A stretch of 39,477 nt of DNA from a virus (IMGVR_UViG_3300031669_000093:1-39477); one strand, 5' to 3'; numbered from the stretch's first letter, positions 24,549-32,829 are shown. Translations and numbers: made by a program. The notes: generated by a model from the sequence alone, not told the origin.

Positions 24549-25516
24549 TAGGTTCCAGGATTTGCGCCACTAGCATCTTCTATTGTTTTAAGTAAGAATT
24601 GAACTCCACCGTCAGCACTATACAATTCATCGTCTGTGTCATTGGTTCCCCATGTAACATCGGCACTTTGAAGGCGAATATCTGTAACCAATCCAGTATT
24701 GCTTCCACCAAACCAGAAATAATGATTATCAGCAGGTACTAAACCCATTGTAAGATTCTGAAATAACATATCCTTCTGTGCTCCAGCTACGCAATAAATA
24801 TACCTAAGTGCCTGATTATCTGCAAACATCTCGCCAAAATGAGAATTGATTACCTGATGTCCACCAGTAGGAAGTGTATTACTCGTTGACCACCATCCGC
24901 TATTTGCACTGCCACTAGCTTTGAACGTACAATTATCCGTACAACTATCGTATCCACCAGATACATTTAACTGTCCGTCTCTGAAGAAACAGTTATAAAC
25001 TGAAAAGCCAACAGAACCAGCCGTACTTGCATAAGCAGCAGCGTACATATGAACTGCACCGTAACTAGCCCTAATATAGTCCTTAGCTGAAAAGCCAAGA
25101 TTCTCTAAGGTTAGTCCAGGAGCATAGTTCAAAAGAACGTATCCAGTGTCTCCATCATCAGCACCATGCTGAAACCACACGCCCATGTATGGATTTCTGT
25201 GGTGTGCTGTCACGCCAATAATAGATAGGTTTACCGAAGCATAAGGAATGGTAACCTGGTCAGCCTCTTCAATGTAAGAATAGTCAGAGGCATCGGTTTC
25301 TGCACCCTTCGCTCTCACGTAAATCACATCATCTGTACCAGCGTGTGTTACTGCGTGAGTGAGGGTTTTAAATGCCCTCTGCGGAGCTGTCCCATCAAAG
25401 GCATCGCTTCCGTTATCATTATCAACAAAGTAATGTGTAGCCCAAGGGCTAGAAAATCTTGCGCCACCAACAGGGCTTCCACCCCACTGGTAAACGCCAT
25501 CTGGAAAAGTAGTCAT
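24548..25516 (-). CDS. beta-helix virion protein (third of its kind)
   Basis: 322 aa. ATG at 25516 has a GAGGAG seven bases upstream; the in-frame GTG at 25537 would place that binding site inside the gene. 'THYFVDNDNGSDAFDGTAPQRAFKTLTHAV' opens a DUF1565-like parallel beta-helix. Then follow coils such as 'PYMGVWFQHG', 'LTLENLGFSAKDYIRA' and 'VYNCFFRDGQLNVSGGYDSCTDNCTFKA'. Directly after the capsid gene and the HNH insertion, it may form head fibres or an appendage. Its binding site complements a segment in front of the HNH gene (see findings). Confidence 0.65.
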   Translation of the reverse strand: MTTFPDGVYQWGGSPVGGARFSSPWATHYFVDNDNGSDAFDGTAPQRAFKTLTHAVTHAGTDDVIYVRAKGAETDASDYSYIEEADQVTIPYASVNLSIIGVTAHHRNPYMGVWFQHGADDGDTGYVLLNYAPGLTLENLGFSAKDYIRASYGAVHMYAAAYASTAGSVGFSVYNCFFRDGQLNVSGGYDSCTDNCTFKASGSANSGWWSTSNTLPTGGHQVINSHFGEMFADNQALRYIYCVAGAQKDMLFQNLTMGLVPADNHYFWFGGSNTGLVTDIRLQSADVTWGTNDTDDELYSADGGVQFLLKTIEDASGANPGT

Positions 25517-25566
25517 TTTTTTTCTCCTCGTCGCCACCCTTTTCGGTACAGTCGCTGCGGTAACGG

Positions 25567-26123
25567 CCTGACGACACTTCTGAATTCTAATTAATTTATC
25601 CGCATTGAATTAATTAGTGTCTAAAATTCCCACTAGAAATCCATGAATATCAGAATGACAGTCAATGCAAACTGCAATACCATTTTCAATATCAAATCTT
25701 AATTCTTCATTCTTCCAAAAAGATTCTAAATGGTGAGTATGCAATAAATCTTTCCGTCCACATAACACACACATATAATTATCTTTTTTCAAAACAGCAT
25801 TTCTCCAGTGTTCATATTCACTCGAATTTCGCAGATGCTGTATTTTAGTTGTAATGCCACCCTTCCAATTAGGGTTTCTAGTACCTAAATTACAATATCG
25901 CAAGCGAGTCTTTGATTCAGATGTATGTTTACGATTTTTGTTTCCGAGCATTTTTTCACTTCTACTTTTGTTTGTATATAATGTACCACAAAGTTTTGAA
26001 CAAAATTTCCGATTATTCCTTACTTCATAAGGATATGCCAAAAACTTTTTATCGCATCGCACACATTCTAATTGAATCATTTCATAACTCGCTACAGCCG
26101 CAAGAGCACGACCTGACGACACT
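25567..26123. repeat. 12-bp direct repeats flanking the HNH gene
   Basis: CCTGACGACACT occurs at 25567-25578 and at 26112-26123, just outside the two ends of the HNH coding sequence and 545 bp apart. The identity is perfect, and looser similarity continues on one side. This is the pattern left when an element duplicates a short target or inserts by homology. Confidence 0.7.
25610..26080 (-). CDS. HNH endonuclease with N-terminal zinc finger
   Basis: 156 aa from the ATG of MIQLECVRCDKKF; an in-frame GTG at 26122 lies within the direct repeat and would add 14 unrelated residues. Four parts are visible. CxxC...CxxxC (ECVRCDKKF...KFCSKLC) forms a zinc finger. A NUMOD-type basic patch follows (RKHTSESKTRLR), then 'NPNWKGG'. 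The HNH domain has Cys pairs that bind a structural zinc (YMCVLCGRKD...CIDCHSDIHG) and the catalytic 'HTHHLESF'. It lies between the capsid gene and the next virion gene in the same orientation, like a free-standing homing endonuclease. Unrelated in N-terminal layout to the two HTH-HNH proteins in this window. Confidence 0.8.
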   Translation of the reverse strand: MIQLECVRCDKKFLAYPYEVRNNRKFCSKLCGTLYTNKSRSEKMLGNKNRKHTSESKTRLRYCNLGTRNPNWKGGITTKIQHLRNSSEYEHWRNAVLKKDNYMCVLCGRKDLLHTHHLESFWKNEELRFDIENGIAVCIDCHSDIHGFLVGILDTN

Positions 26124-26133
26124 GTTATGACGA

Positions 26134-26162
26134 GGAGAGCTTGTTCCCTTTTGAAGCTCTCC
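26134..26162 (-). promoter_or_regulatory. perfect 9-bp hairpin after the capsid gene
   Basis: On the minus strand GGAGAGCTT and AAGCTCTCC pair perfectly around an 11-base loop. It stands 55 bases after the capsid stop. No T-run follows, so it is more likely an RNA-stability or processing element than a terminator. Its descending arm overlaps the CTCCTCGTC segment that complements the next virion gene's binding site. Confidence 0.6.
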
Positions 26163-26217
26163 CCGCCAGTTATTCAAGGTAACCGTCCTATTCCCTTTCT
26201 TTGTTTATTTACACTAC

Positions 26218-27174
26218 TTATGCTGAACCGCAAAAATACATTCTAGTATCGCCATATCCGAATGTGTAATACTGTAAACTCAACACCAAAGTATCAAGCG
26301 ACGTATCAGGTGCATTCTTCGTAACAACAATCGGTTTCATAGAAGTCAAAACATTGATGTCAAACATGTCATCATTCTTTGCTTCCATAAACCAAGCTGT
26401 CGTACTTGTAAGTCTAGGATACTCTAAAAACGTCAACTTCATATTCTTTAGTTCGTTAATTGTATTACTCTGCTCAAATGGAATATGCTCACTACCGAAA
26501 ATCTCTTTTACGGTATAATAAAGAGTAGGTTCAAACGCTAAAACAGTAGGAATTGCACCGCAATACATTCCCTTGTCATCTGTCATTGTCGCAAAGTAGT
26601 ATCTTGCACTTTTGATGCTAGAAACAGCTAAAGCCTGATTTAAGTAGTTGTCATAAGTGTAATCAGTATCAGCTTTGTAGTGTGTGTCTTCAGCTAAATC
26701 AGTACCAGTTGCATCAAACCCTCCCCCAACCGTTCCTGCTCCAGTAGTAAGAGCAGCAGTCGCAGTAGGAGCATTAAACAATCTCGCAACATCAACATCC
26801 TTCGATTCTACCATAGTCTTTGATAAACTAGCCGTAAGCCGTTTCACCATACCAATCTTGTTGAAGTATTTCATCTTGTGAGTGATTCTGAAGCCTGCCC
26901 CTGTTCCGCCCTGTGTGTACCGCTTATCTTCACCGAGAGTCGGACTCAAGATTGGAATAGGTTCGCCTTCATTCACTGTCTGTGCCGCACCAAGTCCAGC
27001 ATACTGTAAGTCATCCACGTGGAGTTCACTCGTAGTCCTGTCATTCATTACGTTAGGGTAGAGTGAAATTGCTGTTCTCTGTGTAGCGTCAAAAATTTTA
27101 CTGACACCATCCTTTAAGATATACTTATAGGTACTGGTATCAAAATCCGTGGTTACTATTGTTGTATTTGCCAT
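26218..27174 (-). CDS. major capsid protein, HK97-fold
   Basis: 318 aa, within the usual range. A long N-terminal region (STYKYILKDGVSKIFDATQRT) is followed by 'FRITHKMKYFNKIGMVKRLTASLSKTMVESKDVDVARLFNA', a typical spine-helix region, and a beta-rich C-terminus (FLEYPRLTSTTAWFM; TSMKPIVVTKNAP). It has a strong RBS (AAGGAGG) and stands after the decoration-like and scaffold-like genes, as in many phages. HK97 fold is inferred from pattern, length and place. Confidence 0.8.
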   Translation of the reverse strand: MANTTIVTTDFDTSTYKYILKDGVSKIFDATQRTAISLYPNVMNDRTTSELHVDDLQYAGLGAAQTVNEGEPIPILSPTLGEDKRYTQGGTGAGFRITHKMKYFNKIGMVKRLTASLSKTMVESKDVDVARLFNAPTATAALTTGAGTVGGGFDATGTDLAEDTHYKADTDYTYDNYLNQALAVSSIKSARYYFATMTDDKGMYCGAIPTVLAFEPTLYYTVKEIFGSEHIPFEQSNTINELKNMKLTFLEYPRLTSTTAWFMEAKNDDMFDINVLTSMKPIVVTKNAPDTSLDTLVLSLQYYTFGYGDTRMYFCGSA

Positions 27175-27186
27175 ATCATTTCCTCC

Positions 27187-27645
27187 TTATGCCCCAACCG
27201 TCTGAATCATCGCACTAACAAACCTAACAATCAGTCTCCTGTGCTTATCATAAGCAGTTGAAGTGCTTGTTTGTGCACCATCTTCTGGATGTAAAGCAAC
27301 CACAAGAGCCTGGTCTCCACCAGTAGTCCATGTCTGTGCTCCGTGAGTTGTAACACCTATGTCTAAAATATCACCAATGAGAGTTTCTGCTGTTGCAGTA
27401 GCTGAAGTGTAATCAACCACATATAGACCATTAGGGTCAATTAACTCGACAGGAATTTTTGTACCAGACGTACCAGAACAAGTTTTTCTGGCTACACCAT
27501 GCAAGTGAGCATTAGTAGCGAGGTCAACATTACCAGTGGTATTTATCTGAACTGCATCTCCAGCTTCAAATGCACTAGCGGTAGAACCTTTTTGTGTTAG
27601 GGTAACAACCTTTGGGTCTGCTGCCCAAATTTCTATACTTGCCAT
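27187..27645 (-). CDS. capsid decoration-like / head protein
   Basis: 152 aa, beta-rich and Thr/Ala-rich: 'VVTLTQKGSTASAFEAGDAVQINTTGNVDLATNAHLHGVARK' resembles the small DUF2190-type proteins often encoded beside capsid genes. 'DILDIGVTTHGAQTW' and a final 'HRRLIVRFVSAMIQTVG' follow. It lies 12 bases before the capsid gene, which suggests capsid stabilisation. Confidence 0.6.
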   Translation of the reverse strand: MASIEIWAADPKVVTLTQKGSTASAFEAGDAVQINTTGNVDLATNAHLHGVARKTCSGTSGTKIPVELIDPNGLYVVDYTSATATAETLIGDILDIGVTTHGAQTWTTGGDQALVVALHPEDGAQTSTSTAYDKHRRLIVRFVSAMIQTVGA

Positions 27646-27703
27646 TCTTAATTTCCTCCAATTAAATTTTTCAGAAGAAACTAAAGAAACAAGTATTCTA
27701 TTA

Positions 27704-28327
27704 TTATCTAGGGTGTACTTTATCTACCCAAGAATCAATCATCTCTTGAGGAACATCAATCCCCTCTTTCTCTGTTATAGCCCTGAATTTAGCCAGCGTA
27801 TTTTTAGATGCGTTCTCTGACTTCTGAATATTGAACATCTGCATCTTGAGATAATCGTACAAAGGTATCTTCATAAGAATAAGGTCGCCACCAAAGTGGA
27901 AAAAATTATCCGCCCCAGGTGCAATTAACTCTGGTATATACTCACTCTTGTCAGCCTCAACAAATGTGTAACCGTCAGCCATAGCATCCGCAGATTCACG
28001 ATAATCGTTCATAGACACATATCTTTCCCACCTAAAAAACCAGTAGGGTCTACGTGACTTGTTTTTATAATCAATATATCGTCTCTCTTTGAACTTATAA
28101 CGTCCAGTCTTCATCCACATCTTCTTATCAGCCTCAAATTTATCTAATACCGTCTTGTATGCTTCCTCGGCTTTCTTAATTGCCTTCGCAATTTCAGCCT
28201 TATCTTCTTTCTTCGCACTAGATAATTCAAGTTTAAGCGACTCATACTTTCTTCTCAATTCTTCAGCACCACCGTCATCAAGAACGGAATGCTTCATGTC
28301 AATAATTCTTATATCACTACTATACAT
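27704..28327 (-). CDS. head-region protein, coiled coil plus basic domain
   Basis: 207 aa. A coiled coil (residues ~20-70: LRRKYESLKLELSSAKKEDKAEIAKAIKKAEEAYK, seen in short heptads) leads to a basic, Trp/Tyr-rich block (RYKFKERRYIDYKNKSRR) and a mixed domain with 'PYWFFRWERYVSMNDY' and 'LIAPGADNFFHFGGDLILMKIP'. It overlaps the scaffold-like gene stop by one base. Position between scaffold and decoration genes implies a head assembly role, not identified. Confidence 0.55.
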   Translation of the reverse strand: MYSSDIRIIDMKHSVLDDGGAEELRRKYESLKLELSSAKKEDKAEIAKAIKKAEEAYKTVLDKFEADKKMWMKTGRYKFKERRYIDYKNKSRRPYWFFRWERYVSMNDYRESADAMADGYTFVEADKSEYIPELIAPGADNFFHFGGDLILMKIPLYDYLKMQMFNIQKSENASKNTLAKFRAITEKEGIDVPQEMIDSWVDKVHPR

Positions 28328-29172
28328 TAATCTTCTCCTCTAGCCCGTCGCCGTCCCTCTTGAATACTTTTCTTCGCTTCTTCTTCATCTAAACCAAATG
28401 CATTCATCAAAGTCCTACTTGCCCCTTCAATCTTGACAGTAGGCCCCGCTTGCAACGGAACTGTTTTTGTTTGGTTTGGTGTCTGACCAAGAACTGGCGA
28501 AACAGGTATTATTCCAGCCCTTTGAGACGGTTTGAGATAATCATACTCTTCCCTCTGGAATCGTATCCACTTTGCTGTTTTGTCCCATGTTTCTGGATCA
28601 CTTACATATGTAGAAACATCATACCCCTGATTCAAGATAGGATTAAAAGTGTCGAGTATCGCTTTTTCAACCTCTTTCTCTATCCCTTTAAATAATTCAG
28701 GGTTGTTTCTCATAGACTGTTTTCCTCTTTCATGGGCTATCCCAGCAGTAGTTATAAGTCTCTTGCGTCCCGCTGTTTGCTGAACCTCTCTGTCCGCTTT
28801 AAGTTTCTGCTCAATGAATTTCTTCATTTCCGCAACAGTTAGATAGTCGGTGTCTAATAATTCAGCACCGCCCTCTGGCACTATTGGTTGTACCTGTTGT
28901 GCTACCTCACTATAAAGTTCCGTACTAGGTTGCTGCTTAGGCTTATTTACATCCTGTAAAATAGTTACAGTATCTTGCAACTCTTTCTCACGGGCTGCTT
29001 TTTGCTGTAATGTCTTTTCGGATTCTTTAAGCATAGCAACAAGTTCCTCTTGCGTTTTTTCTGAATACTTCTTAGATTCATCCGTAGAAACTTCAGGGGG
29101 TGCACCTTGAACTTCACCAGCAGTATTAACCGTCTGGTCGGGTTCAGTGAGTTTTTTCCCTTCTTCTCCCAT
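28327..29172 (-). CDS. scaffold-like protein
   Basis: 281 aa, Gln/Glu/Lys-rich, with an acidic, Pro-containing N-terminus (PDQTVNTAGEVQGAPPEV), a coiled coil (residues ~38-75), further helices, and a basic C-terminus (EEEAKKSIQEGRRRARGED). Coiled-coil core with a basic C-terminal helix is the usual build of scaffolding proteins, which bind the capsid protein through that end. Gene order portal, 83-aa protein, scaffold, capsid group fits. No protease motif seen. Confidence 0.6.
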   Translation of the reverse strand: MGEEGKKLTEPDQTVNTAGEVQGAPPEVSTDESKKYSEKTQEELVAMLKESEKTLQQKAAREKELQDTVTILQDVNKPKQQPSTELYSEVAQQVQPIVPEGGAELLDTDYLTVAEMKKFIEQKLKADREVQQTAGRKRLITTAGIAHERGKQSMRNNPELFKGIEKEVEKAILDTFNPILNQGYDVSTYVSDPETWDKTAKWIRFQREEYDYLKPSQRAGIIPVSPVLGQTPNQTKTVPLQAGPTVKIEGASRTLMNAFGLDEEEAKKSIQEGRRRARGED

Positions 29173-29204
29173 AAATTCCTCCTATTATTTTTTAACTGTT
29201 TTAA

Positions 29205-29456
29205 TTAACTTTTTTTAAAACGAGTTAAATTACTAAATATATCGTTAATGATTTTTAAACTATCAGTTTTTCCTATAATATCGTTGCAGGCTTTGACATA
29301 CCCCTGATTAAAACGCACATCATTTTCAACGGTGCAACAATAGTCTGAATAACATGCACGTTTCTTCTTTATGGAGTCAATAATCTCCTTAAAAAGGGAC
29401 ATTTTCTCCAACATTCCCCGTTCATCCTGTAGCTTCCTATAATATGTACCGTCCAT
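29205..29456 (-). CDS. hypothetical helical protein, 83 aa
   Basis: Its first base is shared with the portal stop (TAATG). Charged helices with three cysteines near the middle (RACYSDYCC) and one later (KACND). The repeated-helix pattern (LFKEIIDSIKKK; SLKIINDIFSNLTRF) is seen in small head-assembly proteins between portal and scaffold genes. Function unknown. Confidence 0.5.
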   Translation of the reverse strand: MDGTYYRKLQDERGMLEKMSLFKEIIDSIKKKRACYSDYCCTVENDVRFNQGYVKACNDIIGKTDSLKIINDIFSNLTRFKKS

Positions 29457-31441
29457 TATCTTTGTCCTTGGCTTGGCGGTTGTCCGCCCTGTGTCAGAGG
29501 TTGCCCAGGTTGCCCAGGTGGTTGCGGGGGCATAGTATCTATAGATTGTGCCAATGCCTTTTTTACATCTATAGTAGTTGCAACATTAGCTTTATATTCC
29601 TCTGCGTCTATCTCATTGAAGTCCCTAACAATCTTCTCTATCTGTATATCTCTTTTTTCAGTTAGTTTTATTAAAAACTTCTTAAAATCACTAGGTATTC
29701 CAGGAGTAAGTATTGCTTTAACCATCTCTGCTGTCTGCTGGTAATAGTCACTCATCATGTGATAAAGCATTATCTCACCCTGCTGACGTGTTTCCTGATT
29801 AAACATCTCGGTAGACATGAATAAGGTTAATTTCAGCCCGTTTCGGATGTCAGCAATAGGAAAAGTTACTTTCTTTGGAACAACTTCACCATTTACGTTC
29901 TCATTATATGTATAAGTTGGCTGGTTCTGCATAAACAACTCGAATATCTTATAAATTATCTCTATAAGACCATCACGAACATTGTCTATCCCCATCTTAA
30001 ACTTCTTATTCGTTTCCTCTCTTAAGATGAGTTCCTGCTTAGCTACTGGTCTTTCAGCCGTAGAAACCCCTAAAGCCACAGGGGTTACGCCAATAGCTCG
30101 ATATCCCATATCCAGTAAGTTTTGTTCCTCCCTAGCCGCAGAATAAGTAACATCTGAAAATCTAAATTCATACAAGTCATTTTTTGCATCACCATCAATA
30201 ACCTGTATTTTACCAGCCTCTAAATGTTTTAAATTCTCAAGTCCGCTTCCTGACCGCACAAATAATATTGGTCGGTTAATCTGATGTATCCTGTCAATCC
30301 TCTGGTTGTGCATAGTGTCAAGTTCTTCCTGTGTGTTTTCTAACACCTCACATACACCCTCACCATCGGGTGCATACTCCTGCCTATAAAAAATTAACTT
30401 CTGAAATGGTCGTTTATTTGTAAATATCGGGCAGTATATAGTTTTAAGCAGTATCTTTGATTCGAGATTAAAATGAACTACTATCTCATCCTCTTCACCA
30501 TCCTCATCTACATCATATTTCAGCCATAGTTCCCAAACATTAAACGGTTTGTTTTCATCAAGGAATTTTCTCTGTAACTTCTGGTTCTCTGCCCTACCTG
30601 CCTTTACCTCATCTTCAGGTGCAGTCCCCTCTCCACCCTTAAACATCTCGTCAAACCGTTCTTTATCAAAAAGCCCCTGTTTTACCCGTAATTCAGCCAG
30701 TGGTTTCCTGTACTCAGTCTTAAAACCACACATCTGTGCGTCATCTAGGTCATATGACTCACTGGATTGAACCCAATCCTCACGTGGAATGGGATAAATA
30801 TTCGGCCCCTTATAACTAGACTCAATAACCTTCACGCACTTATCGGTAGTTCCCTGAAGTGCGTATTTATGTATATCTGGATTGTTTAATTCGTCCTCAT
30901 TAGCATACCGATACCGTGGAGTCTTGTTGTCCTCATACACTAACTTTAATACCCCAGTACCAGTCTTTACACACTGCAACAGCGGAGAAAATACTTTATC
31001 TTTAAATTTTAATGTGTGTCTTTGAAACTGCTCAAACGCATCTTCAATCTCCCTGTCTAACCCACCACTATATTCTTTTGTTAGTGCCCTCATTAATGCT
31101 AACTTCTGTTTATTTGATACCGCATCCATTATCCGAACGAATATAGCATCACTACCAGAACGCATTAACGGAGTTGCAACATTAGCTTCACCCGCATTTC
31201 TGGGTTCCCGTACACCCTTATACATCCTCTGCCAGCGTGCAATAGCCTCAAGTCTGTCAGCCTGGTTCTCTATTTCTTGAGTAAGCAACCTGTCTACATA
31301 ATCGGTAAGTTCAACCCTTAAGGTTTTACCGCTCTCCATAACCCTGTCGACATCTACAGGCATTCCACCCTGCCAGCCAATTACGGTTGACTTCAGGGCT
31401 TCGGCATCTACTTTTTTTGTTTTCTTTTTAGTTTTCGCCAT
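29456..31441 (-). CDS. portal protein, P22-type
   Basis: 661 aa from the ATG at 31441; an in-frame TTG at 31450 would add three residues. The portal is the dodecameric gate for DNA entry and exit. Features: a Lys-rich start, 'LTDYVDRLLTQEIENQADRLEAIARWQRMYKG', a conserved-looking middle 'PFQKLIFYRQEYAPDGEGVCEVLENTQEELDTMHNQRIDRIHQINRP', then 'GYRAIGVTPVALGV', and a Gln/Pro/Gly-rich tail (PPQPPGQPGQPL). The order 'E-x-T-Q-E-E-L-D-x-M' is typical of P22-like portals. It has no clear binding site and is coupled to the preceding TGA. Confidence 0.85.
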   Translation of the reverse strand: MAKTKKKTKKVDAEALKSTVIGWQGGMPVDVDRVMESGKTLRVELTDYVDRLLTQEIENQADRLEAIARWQRMYKGVREPRNAGEANVATPLMRSGSDAIFVRIMDAVSNKQKLALMRALTKEYSGGLDREIEDAFEQFQRHTLKFKDKVFSPLLQCVKTGTGVLKLVYEDNKTPRYRYANEDELNNPDIHKYALQGTTDKCVKVIESSYKGPNIYPIPREDWVQSSESYDLDDAQMCGFKTEYRKPLAELRVKQGLFDKERFDEMFKGGEGTAPEDEVKAGRAENQKLQRKFLDENKPFNVWELWLKYDVDEDGEEDEIVVHFNLESKILLKTIYCPIFTNKRPFQKLIFYRQEYAPDGEGVCEVLENTQEELDTMHNQRIDRIHQINRPILFVRSGSGLENLKHLEAGKIQVIDGDAKNDLYEFRFSDVTYSAAREEQNLLDMGYRAIGVTPVALGVSTAERPVAKQELILREETNKKFKMGIDNVRDGLIEIIYKIFELFMQNQPTYTYNENVNGEVVPKKVTFPIADIRNGLKLTLFMSTEMFNQETRQQGEIMLYHMMSDYYQQTAEMVKAILTPGIPSDFKKFLIKLTEKRDIQIEKIVRDFNEIDAEEYKANVATTIDVKKALAQSIDTMPPQPPGQPGQPLTQGGQPPSQGQR

Positions 31442-31446
31442 TTTTA

Positions 31447-31716
31447 TCAACTAAATTTGTATTGTATGATATTACTATCTTCATCAAACACATTACCAGT
31501 GTAATTGTTAGTTTCATCACATCTGGTGTCCCTCCACCAATATCCATATGGATAATCTTTATCAATTCTAATAGGCGGCCAATACGGAATATATGTATAA
31601 TCACCAGTGGTGTCTGGATAACTATCGGCAAAATCACGTTTCTTTTTTAATTCATCTATAGACTTCTTAATCTCTTCTAAAAGCTCTAGCTCCCGACTCT
31701 TTTTTATTTTACGCAT
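31447..31716 (-). CDS. hypothetical protein, 89 aa
   Basis: N-terminal coiled-coil-type helix (SRELELLEEIKKSIDELKKKRD), then a Tyr/Pro/Trp/Asp-rich tail (YTYIPYWPPIRIDKDYPYGYWW). Its stop overlaps the portal's upstream region and couples the two. The aromatic tail suggests a docking segment. Function unknown. Confidence 0.55.
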   Translation of the reverse strand: MRKIKKSRELELLEEIKKSIDELKKKRDFADSYPDTTGDYTYIPYWPPIRIDKDYPYGYWWRDTRCDETNNYTGNVFDEDSNIIQYKFS

Positions 31717-31823
31717 GTCTTTTTCCTTTTACGGACAACCTTTTTACGTTTTTTTATTCGCTTTTTTTTGCCACGAAGCAAATATTTCTCTTTCGAGGTA
31801 TCAAAATCAGTGGATATAGTCAC
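31704..31823 (-). CDS. very basic small protein, 39 aa
   Basis: GTG start with weak binding site, overlapping the next gene by 13 bases. The protein opens MTISTDFDTSKEKYLLRGKK and its second half is almost entirely Lys/Arg (KRIKKRKKVVRKRKK). The strong basic charge suggests nucleic-acid binding. Start weakly supported; the reading frame itself is convincing because it fills the space between two genes. Confidence 0.45.
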   Translation of the reverse strand: MTISTDFDTSKEKYLLRGKKKRIKKRKKVVRKRKKTCVK

Positions 31824-31845
31824 GTTATTCTATCGTTCTTTGTGA

Positions 31846-32040
31846 TTACACTCTCTTTAAAAGCTCCTGGTATTTCCCCAACACATTTATTACCATAGGG
31901 CTATTGTCCTTGTAGGTTTTCTGATGCTTCTTTATTCTAAAAATATGACTCAACTCATGTTTTCCTGCCATCCTATACCGTTTACACTTCTCCGTATTCC
32001 TGCCCACTTTTCTAGCACCCCCACTCTTTGCTCCCTTCAT
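31846..32040 (-). CDS. hypothetical basic protein, 64 aa
   Basis: Lys/Arg-rich N-terminus (MKGAKSGGARKVGRNTEKCK) and a helical remainder with three His (HELSHIFRIKKHQKTY). It abuts the previous stop by a single base. One of a series of small basic proteins at the head of the late operon. Function unknown. Confidence 0.5.
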   Translation of the reverse strand: MKGAKSGGARKVGRNTEKCKRYRMAGKHELSHIFRIKKHQKTYKDNSPMVINVLGKYQELLKRV

Positions 32041-32247
32041 TTATTTCTTCTTCCCTATTTTCATCTTCTGCCCGTCCTTCAAAAAACCATCTAATAAGGC
32101 ACCGATAGCTTGGCAGAATCGCATCATGCTAACTGAAATAACTGTTATTTCATCAAATGAATATTCAAGCTTTTCTGGAATAGACATCTCCAAATCACCT
32201 GTATTCCCATCAATTTTAAAAACCCAGTCATCTTTATTTGTTTTCAT
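32041..32247 (-). CDS. hypothetical protein, 68 aa
   Basis: Begins at the ATG of an ATGA overlap. First half beta-like and acidic (FKIDGNTGDLEMSIPEKLEY), second half a hydrophobic helix (MMRFCQAIGALLDGFL) and a Lys-rich end (KDGQKMKIGKKK). Function unknown. Confidence 0.5.
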   Translation of the reverse strand: MKTNKDDWVFKIDGNTGDLEMSIPEKLEYSFDEITVISVSMMRFCQAIGALLDGFLKDGQKMKIGKKK

Positions 32248-32405
32248 TTTCTCTTCTTGGTTTTCTTCTTCTTAACCCTTTTAGGGAGTTTCTTTCCTTT
32301 AGGGGTAGCGTGTTCCCACTCATCTAGTGTCTTTTTAGAAATTTTCCCCTGGCGATAAAGTGCATAGAATTTCTTTCTCTGACTTTCGCTTTTAAATGGA
32401 CTCAT
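32244..32405 (-). CDS. small basic phage protein, 53 aa
   Basis: Starts MSPFKSESQRKKFYALYRQG, continues 'KISKKTLDEWEHATPKGKKLP' and ends in a Lys/Arg run (KRVKKKKTKKRK). The pattern 'xFKSExQRRKFYAL...KxxxxWExxTP-x-LP' recurs in small proteins of many phages whose role is not known. It lies near the top of the late operon. Confidence 0.65.
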   Translation of the reverse strand: MSPFKSESQRKKFYALYRQGKISKKTLDEWEHATPKGKKLPKRVKKKKTKKRK

Positions 32406-32406
32406 G

Positions 32407-32595
32407 TTAGTTAAATATAAATTTCACCCCACCACGGCTGGGCTGTATAGTCAACAACCAGGCGTTCTTATATATGAATATCCTGAAATCAAACGGGAGT
32501 TCAAGTAGACTGTCTAAATCATCAGCACCCATCACCCCCTGATGCTGGTCATCTAACCCATGGTTACTCGATGATATATCGTTAAGTAAATTCAT
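32407..32595 (-). CDS. hypothetical protein, 62 aa
   Basis: Acidic N-terminal half (DDQHQGVMGADDLDSLLELP), then 'FDFRIFIYKNAWLLTIQPSRGG'. The binding site is weak. The 'DDLDxLLELPFDFRIF-YKNAWLLTIQP' pattern suggests a small conserved phage head-region protein, but no function can be named. Confidence 0.5.
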   Translation of the reverse strand: MNLLNDISSSNHGLDDQHQGVMGADDLDSLLELPFDFRIFIYKNAWLLTIQPSRGGVKFIFN

Positions 32596-32635
32596 AGCGT
32601 TATCTATTCTTAAGGAATAATGCCATTAGAATAAG

Positions 32636-32806
32636 CTATCCTTCCGACCTGGATAAATTTGTTTTGCTTATTATTTTGCCCTCTTCGTCATCAGCCGAAG
32701 CCACACCATGTAAGATTGCGCTGTCTTTATAATCACTCTCTCTAAGATGCTGTAACATCTCGAGCACCCTACTTAACCTTTTCTTCTTTTTTGGTTTATA
32801 AAACAT
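32636..32806 (-). CDS. first gene of the late operon, 56-aa basic protein
   Basis: Starts MFYKPKKKKRLSRVLEMLQH and ends NLSRSEG. It lies 17 bases behind the predicted start point of the late promoter and has no Shine-Dalgarno-like sequence, so initiation may use the short AU-rich leader. Basic N-terminus, then mixed charged helix. Function unknown. Confidence 0.55.
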   Translation of the reverse strand: MFYKPKKKKRLSRVLEMLQHLRESDYKDSAILHGVASADDEEGKIISKTNLSRSEG

Positions 32807-32829
32807 CTATAATTTTTTCAGTCTTTAAT

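Noticed and set aside
25517-26217. Group I intron around the HNH gene
   Set aside because: The flanks are intergenic, no split exon is present, and no conserved intron core could be recognised; a free-standing HNH insertion is simpler.
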